Source of the DNA: Thraustochytrium sp. TN22
Taxonomy: Eukaryota; Sar; Bigyra; Thraustochytrida; Thraustochytriidae
Reading direction: 5' to 3'
Assembly (NCBI GenBank): GCA_013306675.1
Contig: JABLUY010000208.1
Location: 1-64,000, forward strand
DNA length: 64,000 nt
Position numbers and translations under genes: made by a program. Positions 17,778 through 28,200 of this stretch are shown here, one piece after another. The stretch's first letter is position 1. Each line of letters opens with the position of its first letter. The notes under the pieces are model-generated. The model made no database searches and was not told the origin of the DNA. It saw only the letters and a program-made list of their open reading frames with translations.

Positions 17778-18722
17778 TCATCCCTTGGCGCTCCGGCGGA
17801 GGGCGGACCAGGCCGCGGCCTCTTCCTCGTCGTCGTCGTCTTCGTCGTCTTCGTTCCCGTCAGCCTCGTCGGCACCGCCCTCCAAGCCCAGCGGCCCTCC
17901 GAAGACCTCCTCCCGCGTGCCACGGCGGCGCGGAATGCCGCCGTTAGCGCGCGCAGCGGACGCCGTGCGCCGGCTCGGAGGCTGCGACTTGTGGTCCTCG
18001 GTGGCGGGGGCGGTGTCCTCCTGATTCGGACTGCGGCCGCGGCTGTCGCTGGGAAGCAGGTGCAGTGACTCCGCGAGCTGTACAGGCAGGTCCGAAACTT
18101 CAAGGGGTGATTTCTCCAGGTACGCAAGCACGTTGGACAGCTCCGTCGGCCGGTCCTTGACGCCCTCCCTGGCCTCGTGATCGCCGTTCATGTCTTCCCG
18201 TGTGCGGCGGTCCTCGCCGTCCTCGTCGCGCTCGGGCCGAGCCAGCGATTTGATCGGGTCGGGCCGGGCCGCGTCCGCAGCGGCCAGCGCTTCCAGCACT
18301 GCTTCCGCGTGCTCTCCGAGCGCCAGATGCGGCGCCGCTGTCGCCGCGGCGTGGTGCTCCAGTTCGTCCGTGGCCGGGCCGAGGCCGTCCTGCCGGTCGT
18401 CGTCGCTCTCGCAGCTGGGCGCCTCGCCGGCGTCCAGCGCCGCGAACCGGATCCTGCACGCGTCCGCCGTGAAGCGCTCGACGCGGCGCCGCGTCGACGT
18501 CTTGACGCGCACCTCCTCCACGCGAATCACCCTGCGCAGCCGCTTGGCCGCCTCCTCGAAGTCAAACTCGCACGCCTCCACGAGCGCCGCCAGCTCTCTC
18601 TCCAGCGTCCTCTCCCACGGCACCGCCCTGTCCTCCTCCTCCTCTCCCTCCTGGCCCCGCCGCGCGGTCTCCGCCCCGCCCTCAGCCTCGCTCAGCATCA
18701 TCGTCTGCGCCACCACCTCCAT
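17778..18722 (-). CDS. Unknown protein with a possible SANT/Myb-like helical segment
   Basis: A 314-residue protein I do not recognise. The best-ordered part is at about residues 33-90: WERTLERELAALVEACEFDF, then EEAAKRLRRV, and later FTADACRIRFAALD. The spacing of an EFDF helix and a final FTxxxCRxRF helix resembles SANT/Myb-like domains in which the third helix ends C-R-x-R. This is a weak analogy. The remainder is acidic and low-complexity, ending in a long Asp/Glu run (EDDEDDDDEEE). The ATG at 18722 is used; the frame is open further upstream but with arginine-rich sequence. It is transcribed divergently from the LRR-NEL gene with 518 bases between starts. Confidence 0.55.
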   Translation of the reverse strand: MEVVAQTMMLSEAEGGAETARRGQEGEEEEDRAVPWERTLERELAALVEACEFDFEEAAKRLRRVIRVEEVRVKTSTRRRVERFTADACRIRFAALDAGEAPSCESDDDRQDGLGPATDELEHHAAATAAPHLALGEHAEAVLEALAAADAARPDPIKSLARPERDEDGEDRRTREDMNGDHEAREGVKDRPTELSNVLAYLEKSPLEVSDLPVQLAESLHLLPSDSRGRSPNQEDTAPATEDHKSQPPSRRTASAARANGGIPRRRGTREEVFGGPLGLEGGADEADGNEDDEDDDDEEEAAAWSALRRSAKG

Positions 18723-19240
18723 GGCCGTGGCCGCGCCGCCGTGCAGCCAGCCCCCGCTTCGCTCCGGCTCGCTCCGGCTCGCAGCGCGCCGCGCGAGAGT
18801 CGCTACTGGTGCTGGCCCGCCGCGCTCGCGCCGCGCTCCGCCCGCGCAGCGCTCTGGCGCCAGCGCGAGCCCGAAGTGGCCCAACGGGCCTCTCCTCTCC
18901 ACCGGCAGGTACCTGGGCCCGGGGGACCCGTCCGAGTCCGAGTCAGGTCTCTTCGAGTCGTCCGAGGCATAGCTCCAACGCGGAGGCGCTCTCCCCTTGG
19001 CGTCCACGCGCACGCGCTCGGCGGCCTCGGCGAGCTGCTACGGGTGGTCCTGGTTGCTGCGCAAGTTCAAGTCCGGGTCGAGCTCGAAGCTCGTCGCAGA
19101 GCAGAAAAAAAAAGTCGCGTCGCGGGGATGGAGGCGCGGCACGTGCGCGCCGCCAGGGGCGCGCACTCGGCCGGCGGCAGACGCACAAAGGCGGCACGCG
19201 CGGCCGCGCGCCGGCGGGCGGGCGGGCGCGCGCGCGCGCG
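18723..19240. promoter_or_regulatory. Divergent promoter region of the unknown gene and the LRR-NEL gene
   Basis: The 518 bases between two divergent ATGs presumably hold both promoters. They include a tandem CTCCGGCTCG phrase near 18770-18782 and a GCGCGC run just before 19241. Confidence 0.45.
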
Positions 19241-19407
19241 ATGGCGGCGCTGCGCGCGGCGCTGGCCGCATGGGCGGAGGCCGGCGCCGACGAGGAGGAG
19301 CGCGCGCTGCGCGGCGGCATGCTGCCGCTGCTGGCGCGGCGCTGCTCGCTGCGCGGGCCCGTGCAGGCGGAGCTGCGCGACGAGGGCCAGGGCGAGGAGC
19401 AGGAGGA

Positions 19408-19442
<35 letters not shown>

Positions 19443-21964
19443 AAGCGGCGGCGGCGGAAGCAGCGGCGGCGGAAGCAGCGGCGGCGGAAGCGGGCCAGGC
19501 AGAATCCTTCGCGCAGCGCGCGTCGTGGAGGCGCTCGCTGGCGAACTCGCTGGGCTCGCTGCGGCGCAGGACGCGGCGCCGAGCGCCAGAACCGAGCGCC
19601 GAGGAGCAGCCAGACGAGTCGCCGGAGGAGGTGGCGGCACGGGGGCAGCGGGAGCAAGAGCGGGAGCGGAAGCTGGAAGCTTTGCTTCAGCGCGAGGAGG
19701 ACGAGGAGACCTTTGCGCGAATCGTCGAGGACCTCGGCCTGGAGGACTTGATGGCGAGGCTCCGACAGGAGGGCATCACCACGGCCGACGAAGCGGACCG
19801 AGGGATGCTCCACAACCCGCATGGACTCGAGGACGCCTTGGGCCGCGATGCGTACCGAAAGCTGCAGGCGACCTTCTTCCCCTGGAATGGCTTCATCACG
19901 CTGGACTTCCCGTCCCGCATCCGCGCGTTGCCGCAGGTGCGCATGCACGGCAATGTACTTGCGCTGGGCGTTCTGGACTCCATCACGGGCGTGGACATTG
20001 ACGGCTGGCTGCAGGTGGGCGATGTAGGCTTCGTCGAGGACGTCAGCGTCGGCCTGGATATGAAGCTCGCTCGCTGCGTCTCGCTGCAGTGGGTGGATCG
20101 CACGCGCTGCGGAGGGCACCTCATTCTTTCCTTCTGCTCAAAGCTGCGCAGCATCGGCCCCGAGATCGCAGCCCACGCTTTGTCAGCGCGAGACTGCACG
20201 AGGCTCAGCAGCATCCCTGCCGGCCTGTCGCTCGAGGGCGGCCTCGACCTCAAGGGCTGCACCGCGATGCGGACGCTGCCCAGCGGTCTCAACGTCGGGG
20301 GTAAGCTCGTACTGAAGGAGTGCACGGCACTCGAGGCGCTGCCGGACGACATGGAGGTGGCCTCTTCGATAGGTCTGCGCCGCTGCGTTTCACTCCAGCG
20401 CCTGCCGGACCGCATGCACTGCCGCTGGCATCTCGATCTGCACGAGTGCTCCGGGCTCACGGAGCTGCCCTCCGACATGCGCGTGGATGGCTGGGCGAAT
20501 CTGAGCATGACGTCGATTCGCGCGCTCCCGAAGGGCTTCCGAGTTGCCTCAAACCTTCGCATCGACGACACGCCGGTCGAGAGCCTGGCGGGCGACGTGG
20601 TGATTGGCGGCTACATCCAGGCGCGCGGGTGCCATGAGCTGCGTGAGCTGCCTGTCGGCATGCACGTCAAAGGCAACCTAGAGCTGGAGAGGTGCTCGAG
20701 CCTGGAGGAGCTACCACGCGGTCTCGTTGTAGACGGCGACCTCAATCTGCGGCACTGCTCTGCGCTCACGGCCCTGCCGGACGACCTCGTGGTGCGCAAG
20801 TCGGTCAACCTGGAGCACTGCCCGCGCGTCACGACGCTCCCCATGGCCTTTATGTACTGGGGCCTTGCGCAGCCCTTCACCATGCGCTCGTACGCAACGC
20901 TCACCCCGTCACTGAGCCGGCGTGCCTCGGCGCGGCGCCAGGAACCTCACGTGTTCTATCTGGCTGGCTCCGGGGTGCCGGCGTCCGAGGTGGCGCGTCT
21001 GCAAGAGCTCACCGAGGGGAACGTGCGCTTCCAGGTGAGTCGCAGTGTTCCCATGCAGGGTGACGTCTTCTTTCACACCGCCCAGGAAGCGGTCGCATTT
21101 TGGTTCGAGGCCGCTCATATCCCGGATGAGGGCCGATGCAACCCGCTCGAGTACGTGGACGCTGCCCACGAGCGCGGCTTCGTGCAGTTTCTTTCCAAGT
21201 TGCGGTGGAGCGAGGAATTCAAGAACTCGTCCTTCCAAGAGGGCCTTGCGCGCCGTGTTGTAGACGCGCTGCAGCTCATCGTGGAGGACGAGGTCTCGCG
21301 CGCGGAGGTCCTCACGCGCATCAGTGATAGCGTCGACGCCTGCGGCGACAAGCCCATCTGGGCGCTCAACCAAGTCTCCCTCATCGCCAGAGTTGCCCGC
21401 GCGCGCGGTGACCGTGAGGCGCTGCGCGCGCTTGGCCGCGGCGTCATGCGCCTTGACATCGTGCACCAGCACGTGCGCCAGAAGATAGCCTCGCTTGAGG
21501 TTGTGGACGACGTCTGCGTCTTTCTGCGCTTCGAAATCGAGCTGCGCGAGGCCCTCGATCTCCCGGTGCCAGCGCTCGCCATGCTCTTTCCGTTGATCAT
21601 CCAGGTCTCGGACGAGGAGCTCACGGCGGCGCGCGACGCGGCGCTAGCCGTCTCGGAGGACGCCTTCGAGGCCTGGCTGCAGGCCTGGGCCGAGTGGCAG
21701 CGCCAGCTGCGCTTTGAGGCCGCCGAGGCGCTCACCTTTGCGCAGCTCGAGCGCAATTCGCGCCGCTTCTCCCTCTCGTGGACTGACCTCATCGGCAACC
21801 ACGACATTCAGGACCCAGTCCGGGTCGATCGCCGCGGCCCGGTGTGGAGTCTCGCGGATCTACTGCGCCACTGGGTTCCCACAGGCCTAGATCTCTTCAA
21901 CCAGCCGCTTTCCATCGAGAAGCTCGGCCGCATCACCCGCTGCCGCTCCCTCCCACGGGCATGA
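19241..21964 (+). CDS. Leucine-rich-repeat protein with C-terminal NEL-type E3 ubiquitin ligase domain
   Basis: A 907-residue protein with the layout of bacterial IpaH/SspH/NopM ligases. Residues 1-55 are helical and acidic, followed by an Ala/Glu run. A SAM-like helical segment (VEDLGLEDLMARLRQEGITT) lies near 165-205. About 227-537 are regular LRRs of roughly 20-22 residues, of the form L-x-x-C-x-x-L-x-x-L-P-x-x-L-x-V-x-G-x-L-x-L. From about 560 the sequence matches a NEL domain: EAVAFWFEA, FVQFLSKLRWSEEFKNSSF, then ISDSVDACGDKPIWALNQVS, ALGRGVMRLDIVHQHVRQKI, and WQRQLRF. The catalytic CxD motif is Cys701-Gly-Asp703. NEL enzymes carry ubiquitin on this cysteine and choose targets through the LRR. 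The gene shares its neighbours' GC content and codon use, so any transfer is old. The ATG at 19241 begins the first coherent helix. Confidence 0.82.
19407..19497. repeat. GCG-rich triplet tract encoding Ala/Glu run in the LRR-NEL gene
   Basis: GCG, GAG and GAA triplets repeat here (GGCGGCGGCGGAAGCAGC-type units) and encode an alanine/glutamate stretch between the N-terminal helices and the SAM-like segment. The tract keeps frame. Confidence 0.85.
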
Positions 21965-21969
21965 ATGCA

Positions 21970-21996
21970 TATGCTGCTGCTGCTGCTGCTGCTGCC
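21970..21996. repeat. (CTG)n microsatellite
   Basis: About eight CTG triplets directly after the stop codon of the LRR-NEL gene, in its 3' region. Confidence 0.9.
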
Positions 21997-22224
21997 ACAC
22001 TCGCGCAAGGATAGCGTGCGTATCGTCCCGGAACCCGGCTCTGCCTGCCACCCTGGCTGGCGCCTTCCCAGTGCGCCCTCGCCTGATCATGATGTTGGGA
22101 AATCTGATTCCTATTCTTATCACATTACCAAGTTACCAAACACACATGCCGTTTCTGTCTCTCAGATGAGCTCGCCCTCACTCTTCTTACTCATCCCTCT
22201 CATCCTCAGTTGACTGGCTGGATC

Positions 22225-24012
22225 TCACTTCGGGTCAGAGTTCGCGCTCGTTGGGCTCAGGAGCTTCGCAAAGTTGCCCACGACGTTGATGGGCGACATA
22301 GGCCGCGACGCCGCACTGCTGGAGCTGCTCGTCCTGCGAATGAAGTTGCTGCCATCTGGTGCCGAGGGCAGGCTGACGTCGTCCGTAACTGAGGCGACCT
22401 GAGTCGCCTCGCCGAGAGCATCCTGCTGGCCGCGCAGGTACTCAGCGTGGGCGAGCTCGCGCACGGCCTTGACACTCTGCGCGATGGCCTGGTCGAGGGC
22501 GGACCGCGCCTCGTTGAGCACTTCGAGCACGCGCTTGTTGTGCTCCAAGGTCGTGCTGGACCTTGATCGTCGCGACTGCTGGCGCAACGAGGGCCGCGTC
22601 TGGCCCTCCACTTGCAGCGGATCTCGCCGCAGGTTGTCGGCGCTGTTCTCACGTTGCGAGACCTCGTCCTCGTCGCCCTGCGATCCGGTCAGCTTGCTGC
22701 CCGGGCTGGCGGCATCCCTCTTGTCACAATCGGGGTCGTCCTCCGCAGCGCAGTCATCAACGTCGAGCTCTCCCGAGCGCATCTGCGTGCTGAGGAGGGC
22801 GTCCAGCGTGCGCTCGCGAAAGACCATGATGGCATTAAGGCATTCCTCAGCGTGGTCAAGCGGCTTGAGACTAAGCCACCGCACCGTGTGCCAGGTGTCC
22901 ACCTCGATCTGCTCCGTGATCTCGGTCTTGAGCACAACGACGCTGGCAAGGCCGCCATCGTGCAGCTGCTGGGAGATCTTGAAGACGTTGGTCGACGAGA
23001 CCGTGATGACGCCGGTCCGCGCGTCCGAGGCGACCCGGATCGGGCTGTTATCCATCATGGCAGGCGTCACGACGGCGCAAGTGGCGCCCAGGAGGGCGGA
23101 GACCACCTCAAAGGAGTCAAACCCCGACACGGTTCGGCTGCAGCTGCGCAGCAGCCGGTGCACCTTGTGCTCCAGCGCGAGGCCCTCGAGCTGGCGCTCG
23201 TGCGCCGCCACGGTAGCCTCCAGCGCCGAATACAACGCATCGAAGGACGAGGCGCCCACGAAGACCTGGTCCTGCACGCTAACGGACTCGCGCTTGATGT
23301 CCTTGATGAGCTGCGCGAAGACCACGTCCGGGTCGTAGCGCGCCGCCAGTGGCATGCAGCCCGTCATGGCGGCCAGCTCCGAGAAGATCTCCACATTTTT
23401 GGACCGCGCCGCGCCCAAACAGCGCCCGAAGCACCGCGTCGCCACCTCCACCATTTCCTCCCACATCTCGTCCGGCAGCTGCACCATGTCCGGCTTGGGT
23501 GCCACGGGCGCCACGTCCACCTGGATGAAGTGCCCGCTCACGCGTTTGAGGAGCAACTCGCACTTGGCCTCGTCCGCGCCGCCAGGCGCCTGCGCCAGCT
23601 CCTGGTCCTCGGCGGACCCTGGCTCCGGTCCTGCCCCTGCGGCCGCCGCTGCCGCTGCAGCGTTCGCCGTCGGCGGCACCTTCTGCTCCTCCTGGTGCTC
23701 CTCCCCCTGCTGCTGCTGCAGCTCGTCCAGCTTCTCCATGTCCCTCCTGTGCAGGTCCTTGGCCTCCTCGCGGCGCGCCTGCGCGGCCGAGGACACGGAG
23801 GGCGCGTCGTCCACCTTGGCCAGGTTCCACGCGGCGCCGGAGCCCAGGCTCGAGTCGAGCGAGGTGAGTAGCGCCTGCCGCGTGGCACGGTCCTGCGCCG
23901 CGGCGCTCAGCGCATCGTCGCCCGCCGCATCCTCCTCGTCGTCCGCCGTGTCGGGCGCGCTCACGCTCAGCCGCCCGGGGCTGCGCGCGCTCGGCAGCAG
24001 GTGCCTGCGCAT
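22225..24012 (-). CDS. Unknown protein with conserved-looking central domain
   Basis: A 595-residue protein I cannot assign. Residues about 1-170 are low-complexity with a Gln-rich patch (DELQQQQGEEHQEEQ) and an alanine run. The middle, about 180-420, looks folded: GHFIQVDVAPVAPKPDMVQL, PDEMWEEMVEVATRCFGRC, RYDPDVVFAQLIKDIKRE, SFDALYSALEATVAAHERQL, FEVVSALLGATCAVVTPAMM and a beta-rich IEVDTWHTVRWLSLKPLDHA. The C-terminal third has a helical stretch (LEVLNEARSALDQAIAQSVK) and a serine-rich tail with SPxN sites. No membrane segment is seen. The start at 24012 is a judgement; the frame runs open to about 24590 with low-complexity sequence. It converges with the LRR-NEL gene. Confidence 0.65.
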   Translation of the reverse strand: MRRHLLPSARSPGRLSVSAPDTADDEEDAAGDDALSAAAQDRATRQALLTSLDSSLGSGAAWNLAKVDDAPSVSSAAQARREEAKDLHRRDMEKLDELQQQQGEEHQEEQKVPPTANAAAAAAAAGAGPEPGSAEDQELAQAPGGADEAKCELLLKRVSGHFIQVDVAPVAPKPDMVQLPDEMWEEMVEVATRCFGRCLGAARSKNVEIFSELAAMTGCMPLAARYDPDVVFAQLIKDIKRESVSVQDQVFVGASSFDALYSALEATVAAHERQLEGLALEHKVHRLLRSCSRTVSGFDSFEVVSALLGATCAVVTPAMMDNSPIRVASDARTGVITVSSTNVFKISQQLHDGGLASVVVLKTEITEQIEVDTWHTVRWLSLKPLDHAEECLNAIMVFRERTLDALLSTQMRSGELDVDDCAAEDDPDCDKRDAASPGSKLTGSQGDEDEVSQRENSADNLRRDPLQVEGQTRPSLRQQSRRSRSSTTLEHNKRVLEVLNEARSALDQAIAQSVKAVRELAHAEYLRGQQDALGEATQVASVTDDVSLPSAPDGSNFIRRTSSSSSAASRPMSPINVVGNFAKLLSPTSANSDPK

Positions 24013-24423
24013 CCTCCGCCGCGCGGGCCGCCCTTCGCCGCCCTCGCCGCCGCGACCGCCGCGACCGCCGCCGCGCGATGGGCTCTGCCGCCACCGCGCG
24101 CGCGCCTTCAGCGCAGCCCGCCGGGGGGCACTGTGACCCGCCGCAGGGTGAGCCTCCAGCTGCACGTTGACTCCTTCAAGTTGGGGGAAAAAGCACGTGT
24201 TCGCGGAGGACGAGGGAGACGAGGGAGGCCAGGACGAGGACGAGCCGAGGAGGGAGAGGAGAGGCGGGGAGAGGCCGCTGGCACCGCAGGAGGGGGAGGA
24301 GGAAGACGAGGACCAGCAGGGACGGCCATTCGGTCCGCGGTAGCGGCGCAGATCGCCGCCTGGCCAATGCATGCCAGTGGCTCGGCAGATAGTGGGGCCA
24401 AGTCTGGGCGACCGCGACGACGC

Positions 24424-24453
24424 TGTCCGAGTCCGAGTCCGAGTCCGAGTCCG
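24424..24453. repeat. (GTCCGA)n hexanucleotide repeat
   Basis: About five units of GTCCGA, the complement-phase form of the GACTCG repeat at 4111. It lies outside confident coding sequence. Confidence 0.85.
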
Positions 24454-24599
24454 AGACGGTGGAACGATGAGATAAGTGAAGAGATGCGTAGAAGAGACAC
24501 AATTCCCAGGCTGCTGCATGCCTGCCGTTGCAGACATGAAGTGGCCGGCCGTCACGGTCGAAGCCCGCAAAAGCACGTGGGCAACATGCACAGAGGAGA

Positions 24600-25045
24600 A
24601 GGCGAACCGCGAGAAAGTGAGCAGCTAGCGTGTCGCGGAAGATCTGGAAGGCCGACCCACGAGGTCGGTTGCGGGCGCCCCACTGCATCGACTTGTCCAG
24701 CGGAAAGGGCGCGAATACCGCCTTGAGAGCCAGGTTGGCGAACCACAGCGTCCAGTTGCTTTTGCGCCCTGCAGGAGCTTTTGATTGAAAGAGGCCACCA
24801 GCACGGACTTGTAACCGTGCCACAGTCGGTCTCGTTCGAGTACCGCGCCTTGTCATCCAGCGCGATGCTGCGCCCTGGGCCCGTCCAGCCCAATATGTGC
24901 GCCTTGCAAGTAGCCTGGTGACTGCCTCCTTGGGGAACTCAGGCTCATCATCAACACCGCCGCCGCCGCTGTGTCGTCCTCGGCGAAGACCTTTTTGACG
25001 TTGGTGTCCGAGTTGGTGGCGGGGTTCAGGATGATGACGGGCAAA
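24600..25045 (-). pseudogene. Broken coding relic of an unknown protein
   Basis: Three minus-strand frames each carry a stretch that reads like genuine protein, but the sense passes from frame to frame. Around 24940-25044 there is MPVIILNPATNSDTNVKKVF and a DDTAAAAVLMMSL piece. Around 24840-24890 there is GWTGPGRSIALDDKARYSNE. Around 24650-24750 there is NWTLWFANLALKAVFAPFPL and GARNRPRGSAFQIFRDTLAA. This pattern fits a decayed gene, a gene with unrecognised introns, or assembly indels. The D-D containing first piece with later aromatic-rich segments is faintly like a family 64 glycosyltransferase, but I would not name it. Base composition is AT-richer than neighbouring genes, as expected of DNA free to drift. 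Confidence 0.45.
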
Positions 25046-25285
25046 GACTAACTTACTGTTAGCAGCTGCAAGTAGAGCTTGCGCAGCAGCGGGATTGCAG
25101 GCTGGCGGGCAGGTAACGTAGCGGAGCTCATGCGCGCGCGCAACGGGCAGGACGCAGCCCGAGCCTGCGCGCGAGCGGCAGCCGTGGCCCGCGTCGCGTC
25201 CTCGGCGACGCCTGGCACGAACCAAGAGGCACGGGGCTGGTACATACCCTGCGCACGAAGATGAAGCGGAAGCGGGGCTTTATTT

Positions 25286-28200
25286 CTAATAGTACGAGAA
25301 GGGGAAAGGAGGGAAGCATGCCGAGGAAGCAGCTGCGGCGGAGGATTCGTCCTCGTCAGAGTCATCCTCGTTGTCGCGCTCGTTGCTGTTGTGGCTATTG
25401 TTGTATTCGCCCTCGTCGTTCTGCAGCATGACCTCGGGGATGCGGGCAATGGCATAAAAGTAGCCTCGTTTGATGAAGCTGTCGGACTCCTTGCAGGAGA
25501 GGCGATAGGCGAAGCCACCATGCTGGTTAATGTCGTCGGACGCGTCCGAGGACGAGATGCAAGGCAGGGCGGAGGAACAGGACGAGGAAGGCGTACGCGG
25601 GAATTGTAAGCCGTTCTTGAGGATCTTCTCGCCCTTGAAGATGTAGCAGAATTCCATCTTGTCGATGCCTTGCGGGAAGAGGGCTTTGATGGTGACCTCG
25701 TGCCAGCGGCCGTCATCCTCGATGGCCTTGAGGGTGTCGTACTTGATCTCGTAGGGCCCGTTGAAGCTTAGGCCCATTCCTGTCGTGATCGCGGAGGCGG
25801 CCACAAACTGAAGGTCCTCATCGAAGTAAAGGTAGCCGCCAAAGTGTAGGAAGCGCAAGGGGGTGTCGGCATAGCGTTGATACTGTCGGTATTCAGCGTG
25901 CTTCTCGATCCCGTCCAGCGGGTAGGCCCAGCAGTACCAGCGCGCGTTGGCAGGAATGTAGATGTGTCGCTGCAGAAGGTGTTGGAGCCCCGGCCCGTAC
26001 GAGTACAGGGTGACCGGGCTCAGTGGGCCGATCTTGCCTTTGAGCGTCTCGCTCGAGGAGCAGCCTGCTTTAGCAGATTTTCCTTCGCTGGCCGGCTCGT
26101 GCGTGGGGTTTAAAAAGTAGCTGGCGAACTCGTCCGGGCAAATGTACGAGTAGCTTTGCTTTCCAAAGTCGACGCTGATATTGAGTCGCCGCGTGGACAT
26201 GATGCCGAAGGGTCCGATGGACAGCATTGGCCCGATGTACGGCTGTCCCGTCGAACGGTGCTCCGCCTCATCGTAACGCCCCGAGTGGAGTTTTTGCAGG
26301 AGTTCGACGCCTTCCTTGTGCTCGCGCACATGAAGATGTCTCTCGTCGAGGTTCGTCCAGGCATCGAACTGCTCCGTGGACCAATCAAGCCGGAATCGGG
26401 TCCGACGGACAAAGTCGACGAGTGCGACGAGGTTCACGAGGTATCCAGTGGCCTTCGTTGTGGACTTCGTTGTGGCCTTCGCCTCCATTTCTATCTTGTC
26501 CACTTGCATGTCTTCAAGAAGAAGCTCAACGATCTGGCTGTGCCTGTCGTCCGTACTCTTCGTCGTGTCCGTTATGCGGCGATGGAGCTCGCGAAGGTGC
26601 GCCCTCAGCTGCTCGCAGTAGAAGGTGGCGAGTTCCTTAGGGTTGGAGAGCTGAAGCACCTGGAGGTCGGGCATGGTGTCCCAGAGACGCTGAGCATCAT
26701 GCCAATGAACGAGGGTTCCGTCAATACCCAAATTTTGGAGCGCCACGCACTTCTCGCGCAGTGGCTCGACGCTCTCGAGCTTGTCTGCGTCCGTGAGACG
26801 GAGCGTGCGCAAAAATCTCGCTTTCTCGGCGAGCTCTTCCAGGTCGAGCTGCGGTTCCTTCCTGAGCTCCATGCCAGCAAGCGAGATCTCTCGTACAAAG
26901 GGGCTCAGGAGTTTGACGAAGTTGGAAAAGTCGTCCTTGTTCCATATGATGTTGAGGTTGCTGAGCCGCAGCGTGAGCAGCGTGGAGCCCATCCGCTGCA
27001 TGAGCTCCAGGATGCAGGCGCACGTCAGCTCCGGGAACTGGTCCTGGCCGCTTCGATGTGCTTCCTCCTTGTAAAGAAGGTCCACATCTAGAAAGAGCTC
27101 TCGCATCACGTGGCAGTATTCGGCAAGGTGCTGAATCACCTCCTTGTTCAATTCGGGCAGGTTGCGTAGGCCGAGCAAAGTCAGGTTCTGACCGCAGCAT
27201 TTGACGACAGCTTCAATACCGACTGCGGTCACCTTTGTGCAGTTGTCCAGGATGAGGGCCTGCAAGGCCTTGCAGTGGTATTTCTCGAGCGCCTTGAGAC
27301 CCTCGTCGCCGATTTCCTGGCAGAAGCTGAGGTTCAAGGAGCGCAGTCCATGGCAATTCTTTGCAACCGCTCGCACGAGCTCGTCGGACACCGAGCGGCA
27401 ATTGGTCAGATCGAGGGTCCGGATGCAGAGCAGGAGGCGCGTGCTCTTCATGCGCCCGAAAAGAGCCCTGTTCCACCAGCCCACCCTCTTTTTTGCGAGC
27501 TCAACTTCCACAACCGTTTGGCCCGAGCCCCTGCAGAGGCGTCTGGGCGACATGCACGCGTGATAGACCCACGAGACGATGCCTCCGATGCCCCTGCCCT
27601 GCTTAACACCGGTCATCTTGACGACCCGCAGCTGGCGCACCTCCGTGATGAGTCGTGGGTAGGTTTTCTTCGTGAAGTGGGAGAAGGCCTCGCGGTCGGA
27701 GCGCTGCATGAAGATCTCCTGCAGGGCCGATCGCCAGCTTCCGAGGCGCGGGTTCCTGTCAGGCGAGATGGTGTCCTGGGCCTTTTGGAAGAAGTCTTGC
27801 AAGACCTGCGCGACGTCTTGCTTCTTGTCATGATCTCGATCGCCACTCCCGCCGTCCTGTGCCTTGGGCGGGGGCTCGCTCAAGATCAGTTGGCGCACAA
27901 AGACCAGGTTTCGCAGCAACGGGATGTCCCGCATGAGCATCTTCGCCTCGTAGATCTGGCGCGCGGCCGCCAGGATGGAGGTCACAAGGGTCAGGTAGTA
28001 TGCCATGCTGAAGTCCTGATGCGTGAAGCCCAAGAATAGCACCTCCACGATGATCTGGGGGATATCCTGCACAAGCATGACGAAGGTCGTGGAAACAGCC
28101 ATCTTGGCGGCCTTGAGGTCCGCCTTGGCCTGCGTGGCGATCGGGTCCTTGAGGCCGTTGCCGCCGGACTCGCCGATAATGCTGTGGCCCACGACCTCCC

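Larger units (their letters stand above)
24013..25285. other. Intergenic region holding a decayed coding segment
   Basis: The first part, 24013-24460, is GC-rich and includes the (GTCCGA)n repeat. From about 24600 to 25045 the minus strand holds pieces of apparently real protein in shifting frames, listed separately. About 240 bases upstream of the large LRR gene's stop show nothing further. Confidence 0.45.

Noticed and set aside
24176-25225. A 349-residue minus-strand protein across the relic region
   Set aside because: The frame mixes low-complexity parts with one protein-like piece, while other pieces lie in other frames. A single intact gene is not supported.
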